Origin: Clostridium sp. ZS2-4
GTDB taxonomy: Bacteria; Bacillota; Clostridia; Clostridiales; Clostridiaceae
Assembly: GCF_026719745.1 (NCBI RefSeq)
Contig: NZ_JAPPRQ010000043.1
Location: 1-60,386, forward strand
Direction: 5' to 3'
Length of the DNA: 60,386 nt
Shown one piece after another: positions 35,689 through 45,351 of the stretch; positions within the stretch are counted from its first letter, which is position 1, and each line of letters begins with the position of its first letter. The translations under genes were made by a program, and so were the position numbers. A model generated the notes under the pieces. The model did not search any database and was not told the DNA's origin. It saw only the letters and a program-made list of their open reading frames with translations.

Positions 35689-35955
35689 ATGGATTTATTA
35701 AAATTTTTTTCAGGTAAGCCTTCATCTAAAGAGGTGGCTAAGGATAGATTGAAATTAATATTGATTCATGATAGATCTAATATTTCACCTGAACTTTTAG
35801 AAATGATGAAAAGTGATATTTTAGAGGTTATATCTAAATATGTAGTAATAGATGATGGCGAGATAGATGTAAGACTAACTAGAACAGAAGAAGTTGAAGA
35901 AAGTTCTCCAGCATTAATTGCAAGCATTCCTATTAAAAAAATGAAGGAAAGATAA
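35689..35955 (+). CDS. minE: Cell division topological specificity factor MinE
   Basis: The 88-residue protein has an N-terminal membrane-contacting helix (LLKFFSG), the MinD-contact region KDRLKLILIHDRSNISPELL (about 19-38) and a C-terminal dimerisation part. It stimulates MinD ATPase. AGGAGGAGG precedes the ATG. Its presence shows the oscillating Min type rather than the DivIVA-only type. Confidence 0.95.
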   Translation: MDLLKFFSGKPSSKEVAKDRLKLILIHDRSNISPELLEMMKSDILEVISKYVVIDDGEIDVRLTRTEEVEESSPALIASIPIKKMKER

Positions 35956-36027
35956 GATAATATAGTAGTATGATTTACTTTCATAAGCAATTTAAGGATT
36001 TCCTACATATGTAAAAAGGTTTAAAAG

Positions 36028-36064
36028 CTATGTATAAATTAAAAACTTATACATAGTTTTTTTT
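36028..36064 (+). terminator. Intrinsic terminator after minE
   Basis: The stem CTATGTATAA/TTATACATAG is followed by a run of eight T. Confidence 0.9.
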
Positions 36065-36105
36065 CATTTATATGATATAATTTTATTTGTATTGGAGGGA
36101 TAAAC

Positions 36106-37224
36106 GTGCTTGAAAAATTAAAGATAAGTAAGAAATTGCTGAGAGAACTAGATTATGGTATTGTAATTATAACAATTCTTATAGTACTATTTAGCTGTGT
36201 TAATATATACAGTGCAACTTTTAGAAACTTAGGGATGTTTTTTGCCAAGAGACAGTTGATTTGGCTTTGTGTAGGAAGTTTTGTAGTATACATTATTTTA
36301 TTAATTGATTATGCTTTAATAGGCAACTATGCTTCCATAATATATTGGGCAGGAATTGTATTATTGGTATTAAATGATACTATATTAGGAAGTGTTCATA
36401 AAGGTGCCAATTCATGGATAAGTGTAGGTGGAATATCAATACAACCATCTGAATTTGCTAAGATTGGAATGTTAATAATGCTGGCAAAGCAATTAGATGA
36501 TATGGAGGGTAAAATTAACGAGCCTGAAAATTTTTTTAAGTTAACATTTTATGCAATTTTACCTATGATTTTAATAGTTATACAACCAGATATGGGAATG
36601 ACAATGGTAACATTTTTTATAGTCCTTGGAGTTTTCTTTATTGCTGGACTTGATTTAAAGGTTATCTTTGGAGGACTAGGAGGAATTTTATGTCTCATTG
36701 CAATTATATGGAATTCTCCTTTAATGAAGACCTATTGGAAATTAAGATTAAAATCATTTATTAATCCGTCAGCTTATGAGCAAGGAATGAGTTTTCAACT
36801 TAATCAATCCTTAATGGCTATAGGATCTGGGAAAATAGTAGGGCAAGGTTTTACCCATGGACTTCAAATAGCTGGAAATAACGTTCCAGAGGCTCATACT
36901 GATTTTATTTTCGCTGTTGTTGGTAATGAATGGGGGCTTGCTGGAGCAGTATTTTTATTATTCCTTTATGGATTGCTTATATATAAGTTTATTAAAACAG
37001 CTAAAAATTCAAAAGATATATTTGGTACTGTAGTAACAGTAGGTGTTACTTCAACATTTTTATTCTCTATATTTCAAAATATAGGTATGACAGTTGGACT
37101 TATGCCAATTACAGGTATAACTCTGCCATTAATGAGTTATGGTGGAAGTTCTATACTTTCTAGTTGCATATCCATAGGAATGGTTTTAAATATAGGTATG
37201 CGAAGGAAGAAAATTAATTTTTAG
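36106..37224 (+). CDS. rodA: SEDS peptidoglycan polymerase RodA
   Basis: The 372-residue protein has ten predicted membrane helices of the RodA/FtsW/SpoVE family. Conserved parts are NSWISVGGISIQPSEFAK, QPDMGMTMV, ALIGSGK-like MAIGSGKIVGQGFTHG, HTDFIFAVVGNEWG and LMSYGGSS. It polymerises lipid II and partners PBP2 from the same block. GTG follows TGGAGGGA. The RodA assignment over FtsW or SpoVE rests on the min/mre context. Confidence 0.9.
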   Translation: MLEKLKISKKLLRELDYGIVIITILIVLFSCVNIYSATFRNLGMFFAKRQLIWLCVGSFVVYIILLIDYALIGNYASIIYWAGIVLLVLNDTILGSVHKGANSWISVGGISIQPSEFAKIGMLIMLAKQLDDMEGKINEPENFFKLTFYAILPMILIVIQPDMGMTMVTFFIVLGVFFIAGLDLKVIFGGLGGILCLIAIIWNSPLMKTYWKLRLKSFINPSAYEQGMSFQLNQSLMAIGSGKIVGQGFTHGLQIAGNNVPEAHTDFIFAVVGNEWGLAGAVFLLFLYGLLIYKFIKTAKNSKDIFGTVVTVGVTSTFLFSIFQNIGMTVGLMPITGITLPLMSYGGSSILSSCISIGMVLNIGMRRKKINF

Positions 37225-37236
37225 GGGGGAAAGATT

Positions 37237-37608
37237 ATGAAGATAGCTTTGATAGCACATGATAACAGGAAAGAAGAATTAATCGATTTGGTAAAAAGAT
37301 ATAGAAATATTTTTAAAGAGCATGAATTATTTGCAACAGGTACAACAGGTAAGCTAATAGGTGAAAAGGTAGAATTAAACGTTCATAGATTTTTATCTGG
37401 ACCTTTAGGTGGAGATCAACAAATAGGAGCAAGAGTATGTACTGGAGAAATGGATATGGTTATTTTTTTAAGAGATCCTCTAACAGCACAACCTCATGAG
37501 CCGGATGTATCTGCTCTTTTAAGAATCTGTGATGTTCATGGTATTCCACTTGCTACAAATGTGGGAGCAGCTGAAGTTTTTGTAAAAGCACTTATGACAA
37601 AAAGATAA
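37237..37608 (+). CDS. mgsA: Methylglyoxal synthase
   Basis: The 123-residue protein contains the diagnostic [23 protein letters not shown] and [18 protein letters not shown]. It converts dihydroxyacetone phosphate to methylglyoxal and phosphate when sugar phosphates build up. GGGGGGAA precedes ATG, 12 bp after rodA, so they are co-transcribed. Its stop codon lies within the terminator stem shared with hydA. Confidence 0.97.
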   Translation: MKIALIAHDNRKEELIDLVKRYRNIFKEHELFATGTTGKLIGEKVELNVHRFLSGPLGGDQQIGARVCTGEMDMVIFLRDPLTAQPHEPDVSALLRICDVHGIPLATNVGAAEVFVKALMTKR

Positions 37609-37638
37609 GAAAAGTGCTAAGCACTTTTCTTATCTTTT
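37600..37638. terminator. Bidirectional terminator containing both stop codons
   Basis: A perfect 18-bp stem (AAAAGATAAGAAAAGTGC and complement) has loop TAA. mgsA ends inside the left arm and hydA inside the right arm, both with AAA AGA TAA, and both sides have flanking T-runs in the proper strand. Confidence 0.9.
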
Positions 37639-39363
37639 TTGAAAGTGAGTATGAAGAAGCTGGTGAGCTTTTTCACCATAAGGTTCTCCTAAAAGTTCAC
37701 TATACAATTTTTGTATAGATGGATTTTCATGAGATTTTCTGTATTGTTTATTTACATCTTCTTTATAAATGGCATCAATTCTCTTATGAAGTATTGATGT
37801 ATTACCATAGATATATGGCTGACCTCCCCCACCAATACATCCACCAGGACATGCCATTATTTCAATTAGATGATAGTTAACTTTTCCTTCTCTAATATTA
37901 TCAAGCATTTTAACAGCATTCCCAAGTCCATTTGTTACAGCAACATTTATGTCCATATCTTTTATTTTAATTGAAGCTTCCTTAACACCTTCATAACCTC
38001 TTACAGAATTAAATTCTAAAGGTGGACCAGATTCACCAGTTATCCATTCATAAGCTGTACGAACAGCAGCCTCCATTACGCCGCCAGATGCTCCGAAAAT
38101 AACAGCAGCTCCAGTAGATTCACCAATAGGATTATCAAAATTATCATCTTCTAAAGAAAGAAAATCAATTCCAGCTTCTTTAATCATTTTTGCTAATTCT
38201 CTTGTACTTAATACTATATCAACATCACGAACTCCGTTTACTTCCATTTCTGGTCTTGCAGCCTCATATTTTTTAGCAAGACAAGGCATGATGGAAACAA
38301 CGACGATGTTCTTAGGATCTATATTCATTTTTTCAGCAAAGTATGTTTTGGTTATTGTTCCAAACATTTGATGGGGTGATTTACAAGTGGAAGGAATATC
38401 TAATAAATCAGCAAAGCGATGTTCAAGTAAATTTATCCAAGCGGGACAGCAGCTTGTAAGCATAGGTAGTCTTCCACCATGTTCTAATCTGTGAATGAAT
38501 TCAGCAGCTTCTTCCATTATTGTTAAATCAGCGCCGAAATCTGTATCAAATACATAATCAAAACCTAAAGCACGAAGTGCAGCTACCATTTTGCCTGTAA
38601 CTAATGTTCCAGGTTCTAAGCCAAATTCTTCACCTAGGGCAGCTCTTATGGCAGGAGCTGTTTCAACAACAACAATTTTATCCTTGGCATTTATTGCATC
38701 CCAAGTATTTGGAATAAAATTAACTTCTGTCAAAGCAGCAGTAGGACAAACGGCTACACATTGACCGCAGAAGGTACAATTACTTTCAGCAAGAGACATA
38801 TTAAAAGCAGGTGCAACTACTGTATTAAAACCTCTATTAATTCCACTCAGTACATTGCACATTTGAACATCGTTACACATTGTTTCACAGCGTCGGCAGA
38901 GAACGCATTTATCCATATTTCTAATTATGGAATAACTTGAATTGTCCGTTGGAAAATTAGTTGTTTTACCTTCGTATCTAATTTCACGAATTCCAAGTTC
39001 TGCTGCTAAGGATTGAAGTTCACAGTGCATATTTTTTTCGCATAATAAGCATTCTTTTGGATGGTCAGATAGAAGGAGTTCAACAACAGCTCTTCTTGCT
39101 TTTATAGCTCTTATGGAATTTGTTTTAATGTTCATAGCATTTGTTACTGGAGTTGAACAGGCTGGTGCCAAGTTTCTTCTTCCTTCTACTTCAACAACAC
39201 AAACTCTACAGGAGCCTGGGTCATTTATTGTTCTATCATCATGAAGCTTAAAATGACACAAAACTGGTATATGAATATCAAGCTTTTCAGCGGCTTTTAA
39301 TATTGTTGTTCCTTCTTCTACTTGAACTTCCCTATCATTTATAGTTAAAGTTACTAAACTCAA
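37630..39363 (-). CDS. hydA: [FeFe] hydrogenase, catalytic subunit of the trimeric NAD-linked enzyme
   Basis: The 577-residue protein has an N-terminal [2Fe-2S] ferredoxin domain, the His-ligated cluster motif HPKECLLCEKNMHC, a two-[4Fe-4S] domain (CVLCRRCETMC, CTFCGQCVAVCP) and the H-cluster domain with TSCCPAWI, MPCLAKKYEA and ACPGGCIGGGGQP. It makes or oxidises H2. I place the start at TTG 39363, because AGAGGTG lies 6 bases upstream and the GTG at 39372 is inside it. The last gene of hydCBA, it is separated by 17 bp from hydB. With HydB and HydC it forms the enzyme type shown in related anaerobes to couple ferredoxin and NADH oxidation, though bifurcation here is inferred. Confidence 0.96.
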   Translation of the reverse strand: MSLVTLTINDREVQVEEGTTILKAAEKLDIHIPVLCHFKLHDDRTINDPGSCRVCVVEVEGRRNLAPACSTPVTNAMNIKTNSIRAIKARRAVVELLLSDHPKECLLCEKNMHCELQSLAAELGIREIRYEGKTTNFPTDNSSYSIIRNMDKCVLCRRCETMCNDVQMCNVLSGINRGFNTVVAPAFNMSLAESNCTFCGQCVAVCPTAALTEVNFIPNTWDAINAKDKIVVVETAPAIRAALGEEFGLEPGTLVTGKMVAALRALGFDYVFDTDFGADLTIMEEAAEFIHRLEHGGRLPMLTSCCPAWINLLEHRFADLLDIPSTCKSPHQMFGTITKTYFAEKMNIDPKNIVVVSIMPCLAKKYEAARPEMEVNGVRDVDIVLSTRELAKMIKEAGIDFLSLEDDNFDNPIGESTGAAVIFGASGGVMEAAVRTAYEWITGESGPPLEFNSVRGYEGVKEASIKIKDMDINVAVTNGLGNAVKMLDNIREGKVNYHLIEIMACPGGCIGGGGQPYIYGNTSILHKRIDAIYKEDVNKQYRKSHENPSIQKLYSELLGEPYGEKAHQLLHTHFQKR

Positions 39364-39380
39364 AGTATTCACCTCTTTTG

Positions 39381-41276
39381 TTATTTTTTTATAATTGCAT
39401 CAACAGGGCATACATTATAACAAGTTCCGCATTTTATACATCTTTCTTGATCAATGACATGTTTTTTTCTAACCTCTCCAAGAATACAGTCTACAGGACA
39501 TTCTTTAGCACACTTAGTACATCCTACACATTTATCAGTTATCTCAAATCTCAATAGACCTTTGCATACTCCAGCAGGACAGTGATCATCTTTTATATGG
39601 GCTTCGAATTCATCCATAAAGTATCTCATGTTGCTTAAAATAGGATTAGGTGATGTTTGACCAAGACCACATAACGATGTATCTTTTATAATTTGACTAA
39701 GTTCTTTTAAATTTGTTAAATCTACCTCTGTTGCTTTCCCTTGAGTTATTTTATCAAGCAACTCATATAAACGAGTATTTCCTATTCTGCAAGGAGTACA
39801 TTTTCCACAAGATTCGTCGAGAGTGAATTCAAGATAAAATTTTGCAATATCAACCATACAATTATCTTCATCCATAACAATCATACCGCCAGAACCCATC
39901 ATGGAACCTATAGCATTAAGTGATTCATAATCTATAGGAGTATCCAGAAGGGAAGCAGGAATACATCCGCCAGAAGGTCCTCCTGTTTGAACTGCTTTGA
40001 ATTTACGACCATCTTTGATTCCACCCCCAATATCGTATATTATTTCTCTTAAAGTAGTTCCCATAGGAACTTCTACTAATCCAACATTATTTATTTTACC
40101 TGCAAGGGCAAAGACTTTAGTACCTTTTGAAGTTTCTGTTCCAATTGAAGTAAACCACTGTACACCTTTGTTTATTATTGCTGGAATATTTGCGAAGGTT
40201 TCTACATTGTTTACACTGGTTGGTTTATTCCAAAGCCCTTTTTCAGCAGGGAATGGAGGTTTATTTGTAGGCTCTCCTCTGTAGCCTTCTATGGAATTAA
40301 TTAATGCAGTTTCCTCTCCGCATACAAAGGCGCCAGCTCCATATTTCAGTTCAACATCAAAACAAAAATCTGTTCCCAAAATATTATCACCTAGAAGTCC
40401 GTATTCACGTGCTTGCTCGATAGCTATTTTTAGTCTGTCTATAGCAAGAGGATATTCTGCCCTTATGTAAATAAAGCCTTTTGATGCGCCTATGACATAT
40501 CCGGTTATTGCCATTGCTTCTAGAACGCTGTGAGGGTCTCCTTCTAAAATTGAACGATCCATAAAAGCTCCTGGATCACCCTCATCTGCATTACATATAA
40601 TATATTTTTGGTCAGCTTCATATTGCTTGGCAAGAGCCCATTTTTTCCCGGTAGGAAACCCACCGCCGCCTCTTCCTCTTAGACCGGAATCTGTTATTAA
40701 TTGTATAACTTCATCTGCAGACATGGAAGTAAGAACTGTACCTAATGCCTTATATGCCTCAGCAGCAATAGCTTCGTTGATATCTTCTGGATTTATTAAC
40801 CCGCAGTTTCTCAAGGCTATTCTGTATTGTTTCTGATAGAAGGACATTTCATCCTGTCTTTTAACTTTTTGTTTTAATGTTGGTTCTTCATATAACAGTT
40901 CTTCTACAATATTGCCATTCATTAGATGCTGTTCAACTATTTTTTTCACATCTTCAGGTTTAACATGCACATAAAAAACATTATCAGGGTCTACCTTTAC
41001 TATAGGTCCTTTTTCACAAAAGCCAAAACATCCAGTTATGTGAACCTTTACAAGATCTGATAATCCTGCATTATTAATTTCAGTGTTGAGATTATTAACA
41101 ATATCTTGACTATCTGATGATTTGCAGCCAGTTCCACAACATACTAGAATTTCTCTTTTGCATTTTTTATTTTCAACCAGCACTTCATCTTCATGAGATA
41201 CAATTCTCATTTTCAAAAGTTCTTTAAATGTATCATGTTTTTTTAAAAGTTCTTCGAAGGATTTAATTTTATTCAA
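39381..41276 (-). CDS. hydB: NAD-linked hydrogenase flavin subunit (NuoF-like)
   Basis: The 631-residue protein has an N-terminal thioredoxin-like [2Fe-2S] domain (CCGTGCKSSD, then CFGFCEKGP). It is followed by the NuoF NADH/FMN core (GLRGRGGGGFPTGKKW, CNADEGDPGAFMDR, YGAGAFVCGEETALI), the N3 cluster CGKCTPCRIG and a C-terminal two-[4Fe-4S] ferredoxin (CVGCTKCAKECP, CIKCGTCYNVCP). It oxidises or reduces NAD(H). The TTG start follows AGGAGGTTT. The domain order is that of bifurcating hydrogenases. Confidence 0.95.
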   Translation of the reverse strand: MNKIKSFEELLKKHDTFKELLKMRIVSHEDEVLVENKKCKREILVCCGTGCKSSDSQDIVNNLNTEINNAGLSDLVKVHITGCFGFCEKGPIVKVDPDNVFYVHVKPEDVKKIVEQHLMNGNIVEELLYEEPTLKQKVKRQDEMSFYQKQYRIALRNCGLINPEDINEAIAAEAYKALGTVLTSMSADEVIQLITDSGLRGRGGGGFPTGKKWALAKQYEADQKYIICNADEGDPGAFMDRSILEGDPHSVLEAMAITGYVIGASKGFIYIRAEYPLAIDRLKIAIEQAREYGLLGDNILGTDFCFDVELKYGAGAFVCGEETALINSIEGYRGEPTNKPPFPAEKGLWNKPTSVNNVETFANIPAIINKGVQWFTSIGTETSKGTKVFALAGKINNVGLVEVPMGTTLREIIYDIGGGIKDGRKFKAVQTGGPSGGCIPASLLDTPIDYESLNAIGSMMGSGGMIVMDEDNCMVDIAKFYLEFTLDESCGKCTPCRIGNTRLYELLDKITQGKATEVDLTNLKELSQIIKDTSLCGLGQTSPNPILSNMRYFMDEFEAHIKDDHCPAGVCKGLLRFEITDKCVGCTKCAKECPVDCILGEVRKKHVIDQERCIKCGTCYNVCPVDAIIKK

Positions 41277-41279
41277 GAT

Positions 41280-41768
41280 TTAAACCTCCTTATCTGAATA
41301 AGATTCTAATAATTTTTTTACATCTTCTTTTTTAAAGTGACCGTAAACTTTATTATTAACTGTGACTACTGGGGCAAGTCCGCAAGCGCCAACACATCTT
41401 AAAACCTCAATTGTAAAATTCCCATCTTCAGTAGTTTCACCAGCTTTAATCTTCAATCTCCTTTCAAATTCTTCCAGAATAAGATTGGCTCCTTTTACAA
41501 AACATGCAGTTCCCATACAGATATTTATTACATATTTTCCTCTAGGTTCAGTTGTAAAGTATGAGTAAAATGTTACTACACCATATACTTTGGCTACGGG
41601 TACGTTGAGTCTGTAAGCAACATAGCTTTGTACTTCCTCCGAAAGATAGCCGAAGATTTCTTGTGCCTTATGCAGTACTTCAATTAAAGAACTTTGATTA
41701 TTTGGAACTTTATCAATAAATTCATCCAGCATTTTAAATTTTTCATCTTTTATATTATTTGAGCACAC
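41280..41768 (-). CDS. hydC: NAD-linked hydrogenase [2Fe-2S] subunit (NuoE-like)
   Basis: The 162-residue protein has a thioredoxin-like [2Fe-2S] fold with Cys in NICMGTACFVKGA and VLRCVGACGLAPVV. A GTG start sits 8 bases after GAGGAGG. It is the first gene of the operon, with a 3-bp gap to hydB. Upstream (41769-41880) is A+T-rich with no clear Rex-type site that I could confirm. Confidence 0.95.
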   Translation of the reverse strand: MCSNNIKDEKFKMLDEFIDKVPNNQSSLIEVLHKAQEIFGYLSEEVQSYVAYRLNVPVAKVYGVVTFYSYFTTEPRGKYVINICMGTACFVKGANLILEEFERRLKIKAGETTEDGNFTIEVLRCVGACGLAPVVTVNNKVYGHFKKEDVKKLLESYSDKEV

Positions 41769-41942
41769 AAATTATACCTCCTCACATTTCATAAGAATTG
41801 TAAAGTCTCTGGATTAGTTAAAAGTACATGAAAATTTTGATTACATTCTAACACTACAGAGGTGCATTAAATAGGGGGTATGACTGAATGGAATATATTA
41901 CAAGATTAAATAACATAAGTGGATAAAAATTATATGATTAGA

Positions 41943-41993
41943 AAAAAGCACTATCAGCATTATTCAAATTCAATAATGTTGATAGTGCTTTTG
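41943..41993 (-). terminator. Intrinsic terminator after pssA
   Basis: A 21-bp stem (AAAAGCACTATCAGCATTATT with one mismatch in its partner) lies downstream of pssA and ends on the minus strand in TTTTTTC. Confidence 0.85.
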
Positions 41994-42061
41994 CATATTT
42001 AATTTTATTTATGAATATATTTTTAATAATTCTTCATTAACTTTATTTTGGGGACATATAT

Positions 42062-42580
42062 TTATACTTTTTTTATTTGAAATTTACTTACCATTAGATA
42101 AGATAAAATTATAACTAAAAATATTGTTATTCCTGCATACATTCCCTTATTTAAAGTTATTAAACAATATAAAGCTAACAGCATACCGGCAGCTGTAATT
42201 GGAATACCTGAAAATACTCCGTCAAAAGAGGTAATGTTATATCTAGCAAGTCTGTATGCTCCCGCAATAGGAAAAATTAAAACAAGAATATATCCAGTTA
42301 ATCCAAGGTACTGAAAGCTGTTAATGTTAAAGACCAGAATAGATGGTGCTACCCCAAAGGATATAAGATCAGCTAAAGAATCTAATTCCTTTCCTAATTC
42401 ACTAGAAACATTTAAATACCGAGCCACACGACCATCATATCTATCCATTAATCCAGCTAATATTATACAGTAGCATGCCAAAGTATAATTTCCTTGAAAA
42501 CTCATTATTACAGATAGAATTCCAAAAGCTAAATTACTTAGAGTAAAAGCGTTAGGTATAGCATTTTTAATCTTAACCAT
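42062..42580 (-). CDS. pssA: CDP-diacylglycerol-serine O-phosphatidyltransferase
   Basis: The 172-residue membrane protein has the CDP-alcohol phosphotransferase signature DGRVARYLNVSSELGKELDS followed by LAD (about residues 48-70) and four or five further membrane segments. It makes phosphatidylserine from CDP-diacylglycerol and serine. GGAGTGA precedes ATG. No psd decarboxylase gene is adjacent. It is separated by 106 bp from the sensor kinase on the same strand, so regulation by that system is possible but unproven. Confidence 0.92.
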   Translation of the reverse strand: MVKIKNAIPNAFTLSNLAFGILSVIMSFQGNYTLACYCIILAGLMDRYDGRVARYLNVSSELGKELDSLADLISFGVAPSILVFNINSFQYLGLTGYILVLIFPIAGAYRLARYNITSFDGVFSGIPITAAGMLLALYCLITLNKGMYAGITIFLVIILSYLMVSKFQIKKV

Positions 42581-42686
42581 TATTTATCACTCCTAAATAT
42601 TAATACCTTTAATTATAGAATATCAGCTTTATCTTATATTAGTCTTATCAAAATCTTAAATCAATCTTAAATCTAATATTTCCATC

Positions 42687-44099
42687 TTATTTTTTTAAGG
42701 TGATTGTAAATATACATCCCTTATCAGTATCTGTTTCTAACTCAATAGTTCCACCTTGTTTTTGTATCAGGGTTTTGGTTATGGCAAGTCCGAGTCCAGT
42801 CCCACCACTTTTATAATTTCTTGCAGAGTCTACTCTTACAAAAGGCTCAAAAATATCTTTTGAAAGGTTTTTTGATATTCCTATTCCATTATCTTTAACG
42901 ACAATTTCTAATGAGTGTAAAGTTTCTTTAACTACTATATCCAGATTTATATAAGGGGAATTATATTTTATAGCGTTTATTAAAAGATTACTTATGGCCC
43001 TGTCCATACTTTGGGAATCAAAATATATAAAAATATTTTTTTCTGGTATATCAAAATTATAATTGATATGTTTCTCTTCCATTTGAGGAATATAGAGGGC
43101 AATAAGCTCTCTTAAAAATTCGCAAATATCTTTTTTTATAAGATTAAGATTAAAATCAGTACTTTCAAACTTAGAAAACTCAAATAAATCTTTAATTAGA
43201 TTGTTGGCTCTTATGCTGTTATTTTCTATAACAGTTAAGTATTTAGTTCTTTCTTTATTTGATATTTCTGGATTTTTTATAAGTAAATCTGAGTATCCTA
43301 TGACACTTGCAAGAGGATTTTTAAGGTCATGAGATATATCCATGATAAGTCTTCTACGATTTTTTTCAGACTTTTCTTTAAGATTTTTTTCTTCTTCTAT
43401 TTTTGAAGCCATCAAATTAAAGGCGTCCTTTAAATCACCAAATTCATTTTGTGATTTTAAATCAATTCTGGTGGAATAATCTCCTTCTGTAATTCTTTTA
43501 ACTCCATTTAGTAATATTTTAAGAGGAGCAACAAAGTTTTTGGAAGTTAACCTGGAATAAAGAAGAATGCCCAATACAAGAATTATTAAATAAAAAAATA
43601 CAACAGATTTTATAACAAAGTCAGGTTTGATTTTTGAGTCTTTATTATATAAGGCTTGTAAATTTTTATTTGGTATAACAACTACTAATAAGAAATCTTT
43701 GTTTTTATTATAAGCAAAGCTGTATATATAGTCATTTTCGTATTGAAAATTATCTCCGCTGTTTATTAGCATTTTATAATACTGTTCTTTTGTATATTTC
43801 TTTTTATTTTCAACAGAAATTCCTTTTGTATATATTACATTTAAATCCTTATCGATTATCTCTATAAATCCATTAACTCTCAGTATTTCTGAAACATTTA
43901 TAGTTTTATAGTCATTTCTTATTATTTGAGAAGCTATTAGTTTGGTTTCATCAACGTTTTTGATAGAAATACTGGTAACATAAATTGTTATTACTAAAGA
44001 TACTAAAAGTATAAAAGTCATTAAGAAATATAATAATACATAGTTCTTTAAAAGTAAGTTTGCAATTTTTCTTTTTCTTTTTTTCTTTTGAATTTTCAT
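42687..44099 (-). CDS. HAMP-domain sensor histidine kinase
   Basis: The 470-residue protein has a basic N-terminus, membrane helix 1 (about 18-42), an extracellular sensor (about 43-165), helix 2 (about 168-186), HAMP (about 187-240), H-box DISHDLKNPLASVIGYSDLL with the phospho-His near 255, N-box NLLINAIKYN, DNGIGI and GGTGLGLAITK. The signal is unknown. The start overlaps the regulator's stop (ATGA), so the two are translated together. VanS/ResE-like enzymes share this layout. Confidence 0.93.
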   Translation of the reverse strand: MKIQKKKRKRKIANLLLKNYVLLYFLMTFILLVSLVITIYVTSISIKNVDETKLIASQIIRNDYKTINVSEILRVNGFIEIIDKDLNVIYTKGISVENKKKYTKEQYYKMLINSGDNFQYENDYIYSFAYNKNKDFLLVVVIPNKNLQALYNKDSKIKPDFVIKSVVFFYLIILVLGILLYSRLTSKNFVAPLKILLNGVKRITEGDYSTRIDLKSQNEFGDLKDAFNLMASKIEEEKNLKEKSEKNRRRLIMDISHDLKNPLASVIGYSDLLIKNPEISNKERTKYLTVIENNSIRANNLIKDLFEFSKFESTDFNLNLIKKDICEFLRELIALYIPQMEEKHINYNFDIPEKNIFIYFDSQSMDRAISNLLINAIKYNSPYINLDIVVKETLHSLEIVVKDNGIGISKNLSKDIFEPFVRVDSARNYKSGGTGLGLAITKTLIQKQGGTIELETDTDKGCIFTITLKK

Positions 44100-44785
44100 G
44101 GGTGTACCTTTTCAAATTTATACCCTATACCTCTTACTGTTTTTAAGTACTTAGGAGATTTAGGGTTGTCCTCAATTTTATCTCTAATATGACTTATATG
44201 TACCATTATGGTATTATCATCACCATAATAAGGTTCTTCCCATACGGCCTCATATAGTTGTTTCTTAGTATATACTTTACAGGCATTTTCCATAAGAAGT
44301 TCTAAAATTTTGTATTCTTTAGGATTTAATTCAACGATTTCTTTACATTTAAACAATGTAAAACTGTCTTTATTCAGGGTTAAATCACCAATGATTAGCA
44401 AATTATTTACATGACCATTTGTATATTTATAGTATCTTCTTAGTTGAGCTGCTATTCTGGCTATTACTTCTATAGGGCTAAACGGCTTTACTATATAATC
44501 ATCGGCACCTAGGCCAAGACCTAAAATTTTATCTGTATCATCCACTCTTGCAGTTAGGAATATAACGGGTATTTCACTAACCTCTCTGATTTTTTTCAGA
44601 ACTTTAAAACCATCTATCCCAGGCATCATAACATCAAGCAAAGCCAAATCTATGTGTTCATTGTTAAATATTTTCAAGGCTTCAAGACCATCTTCAGCTT
44701 GAAATACTGTATAGTCTTCTTTACTTAAATGAAGTTCTAAGAGCTCTCGAATATCTTGTTCATCTTCAGCTAGCAGTATATTCAT
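44096..44785 (-). CDS. OmpR-family response regulator
   Basis: The 229-residue protein has a receiver domain (about 1-115) with acidic pocket EDE near the start, phospho-acceptor Asp in ALLDVMMPG (about 51) and Lys in DYIVKPFSP. It also has a winged-helix output domain (about 130-229, EYKILELLMENACKVYTKKQ ... VRGIGYKFE). ATG 44785 is used because AGGTG lies 6 bases upstream. An in-frame GTG at 44794 is inside that site. It pairs with the downstream kinase. Confidence 0.94.
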   Translation of the reverse strand: MNILLAEDEQDIRELLELHLSKEDYTVFQAEDGLEALKIFNNEHIDLALLDVMMPGIDGFKVLKKIREVSEIPVIFLTARVDDTDKILGLGLGADDYIVKPFSPIEVIARIAAQLRRYYKYTNGHVNNLLIIGDLTLNKDSFTLFKCKEIVELNPKEYKILELLMENACKVYTKKQLYEAVWEEPYYGDDNTIMVHISHIRDKIEDNPKSPKYLKTVRGIGYKFEKVHP

Positions 44786-44871
44786 TAAATTCACCTACCT
44801 TAAAATTGACAGTAATAAAATGTTTAACATTTACTTTTATAATATAGGAAAAAGAGGATTTAGTAAACAGT

Positions 44872-45094
44872 AGAATAAAATTGTGAAGCAATTTTATTCT
44901 AGTAACCAGTCGCCAATCCCCAGTCACCAGAGAAGGATGTTTTGCTAATGCAAAACTAAAATTAAAATAAAGCAAAATAGACTTAAAGTAGATATAATCT
45001 ATCTTTAAGTCTATTTTAATTTATTTTTATCTAATTGTTCTTAATTGCTTTTATCTTTTTTCTTTACTCTGGGGATTGGTGATTGGCGACTGGG
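44872..45094. repeat. Structured intergenic element with 7-bp tandem repeat arms, copy 2
   Basis: The plan matches copy 1. A stem-loop AGAATAAAATTG/CAATTTTATTCT covers 44872-44900. Heptamers AGTAACC, AGTCGCC, AATCCCC, AGTCACC cover 44901-44928. An extra stem GTTTTGC/GCAAAAC lies near 44939, and an A/T stem at 44974-45017 (AAAATAGACTTAAAG and complement). An inverted heptamer arm covers about 45066-45094. The leading stem differs from copy 1 but stays paired, and both end in TTCTAGTAACCAGT. It lies upstream of the response regulator. The rest of the gap to 45351 has no gene beyond an 8-codon frame. Confidence 0.8.
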
Positions 45095-45351
45095 AAATAT
45101 AAGAATGATACAGAAATATTTTAAATACAAGTAGTGTTTTTAAAAATCTTTCTTAAGGTGTTGAATTATCCTGACCATATATATTATAGTTATATATAAT
45201 GAAAAATGAAGAGAGGATAATTAAATGATAAGAAAACTAAAAAAAAGTTAGTGAGGATGGAAGGGCAACACAGGATACGATAAAAGTTAATTCTGAAACA
45301 AAAAAATATAATTAAATGTGATAAGATTATATATAATCAGGAGTTGATAAT

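Noticed and set aside
45230-45253. 8-codon frame ATG..TAG with GAGAGGA upstream
   Set aside because: It is too short to support as a gene. It may be a leader peptide but nothing else backs this.
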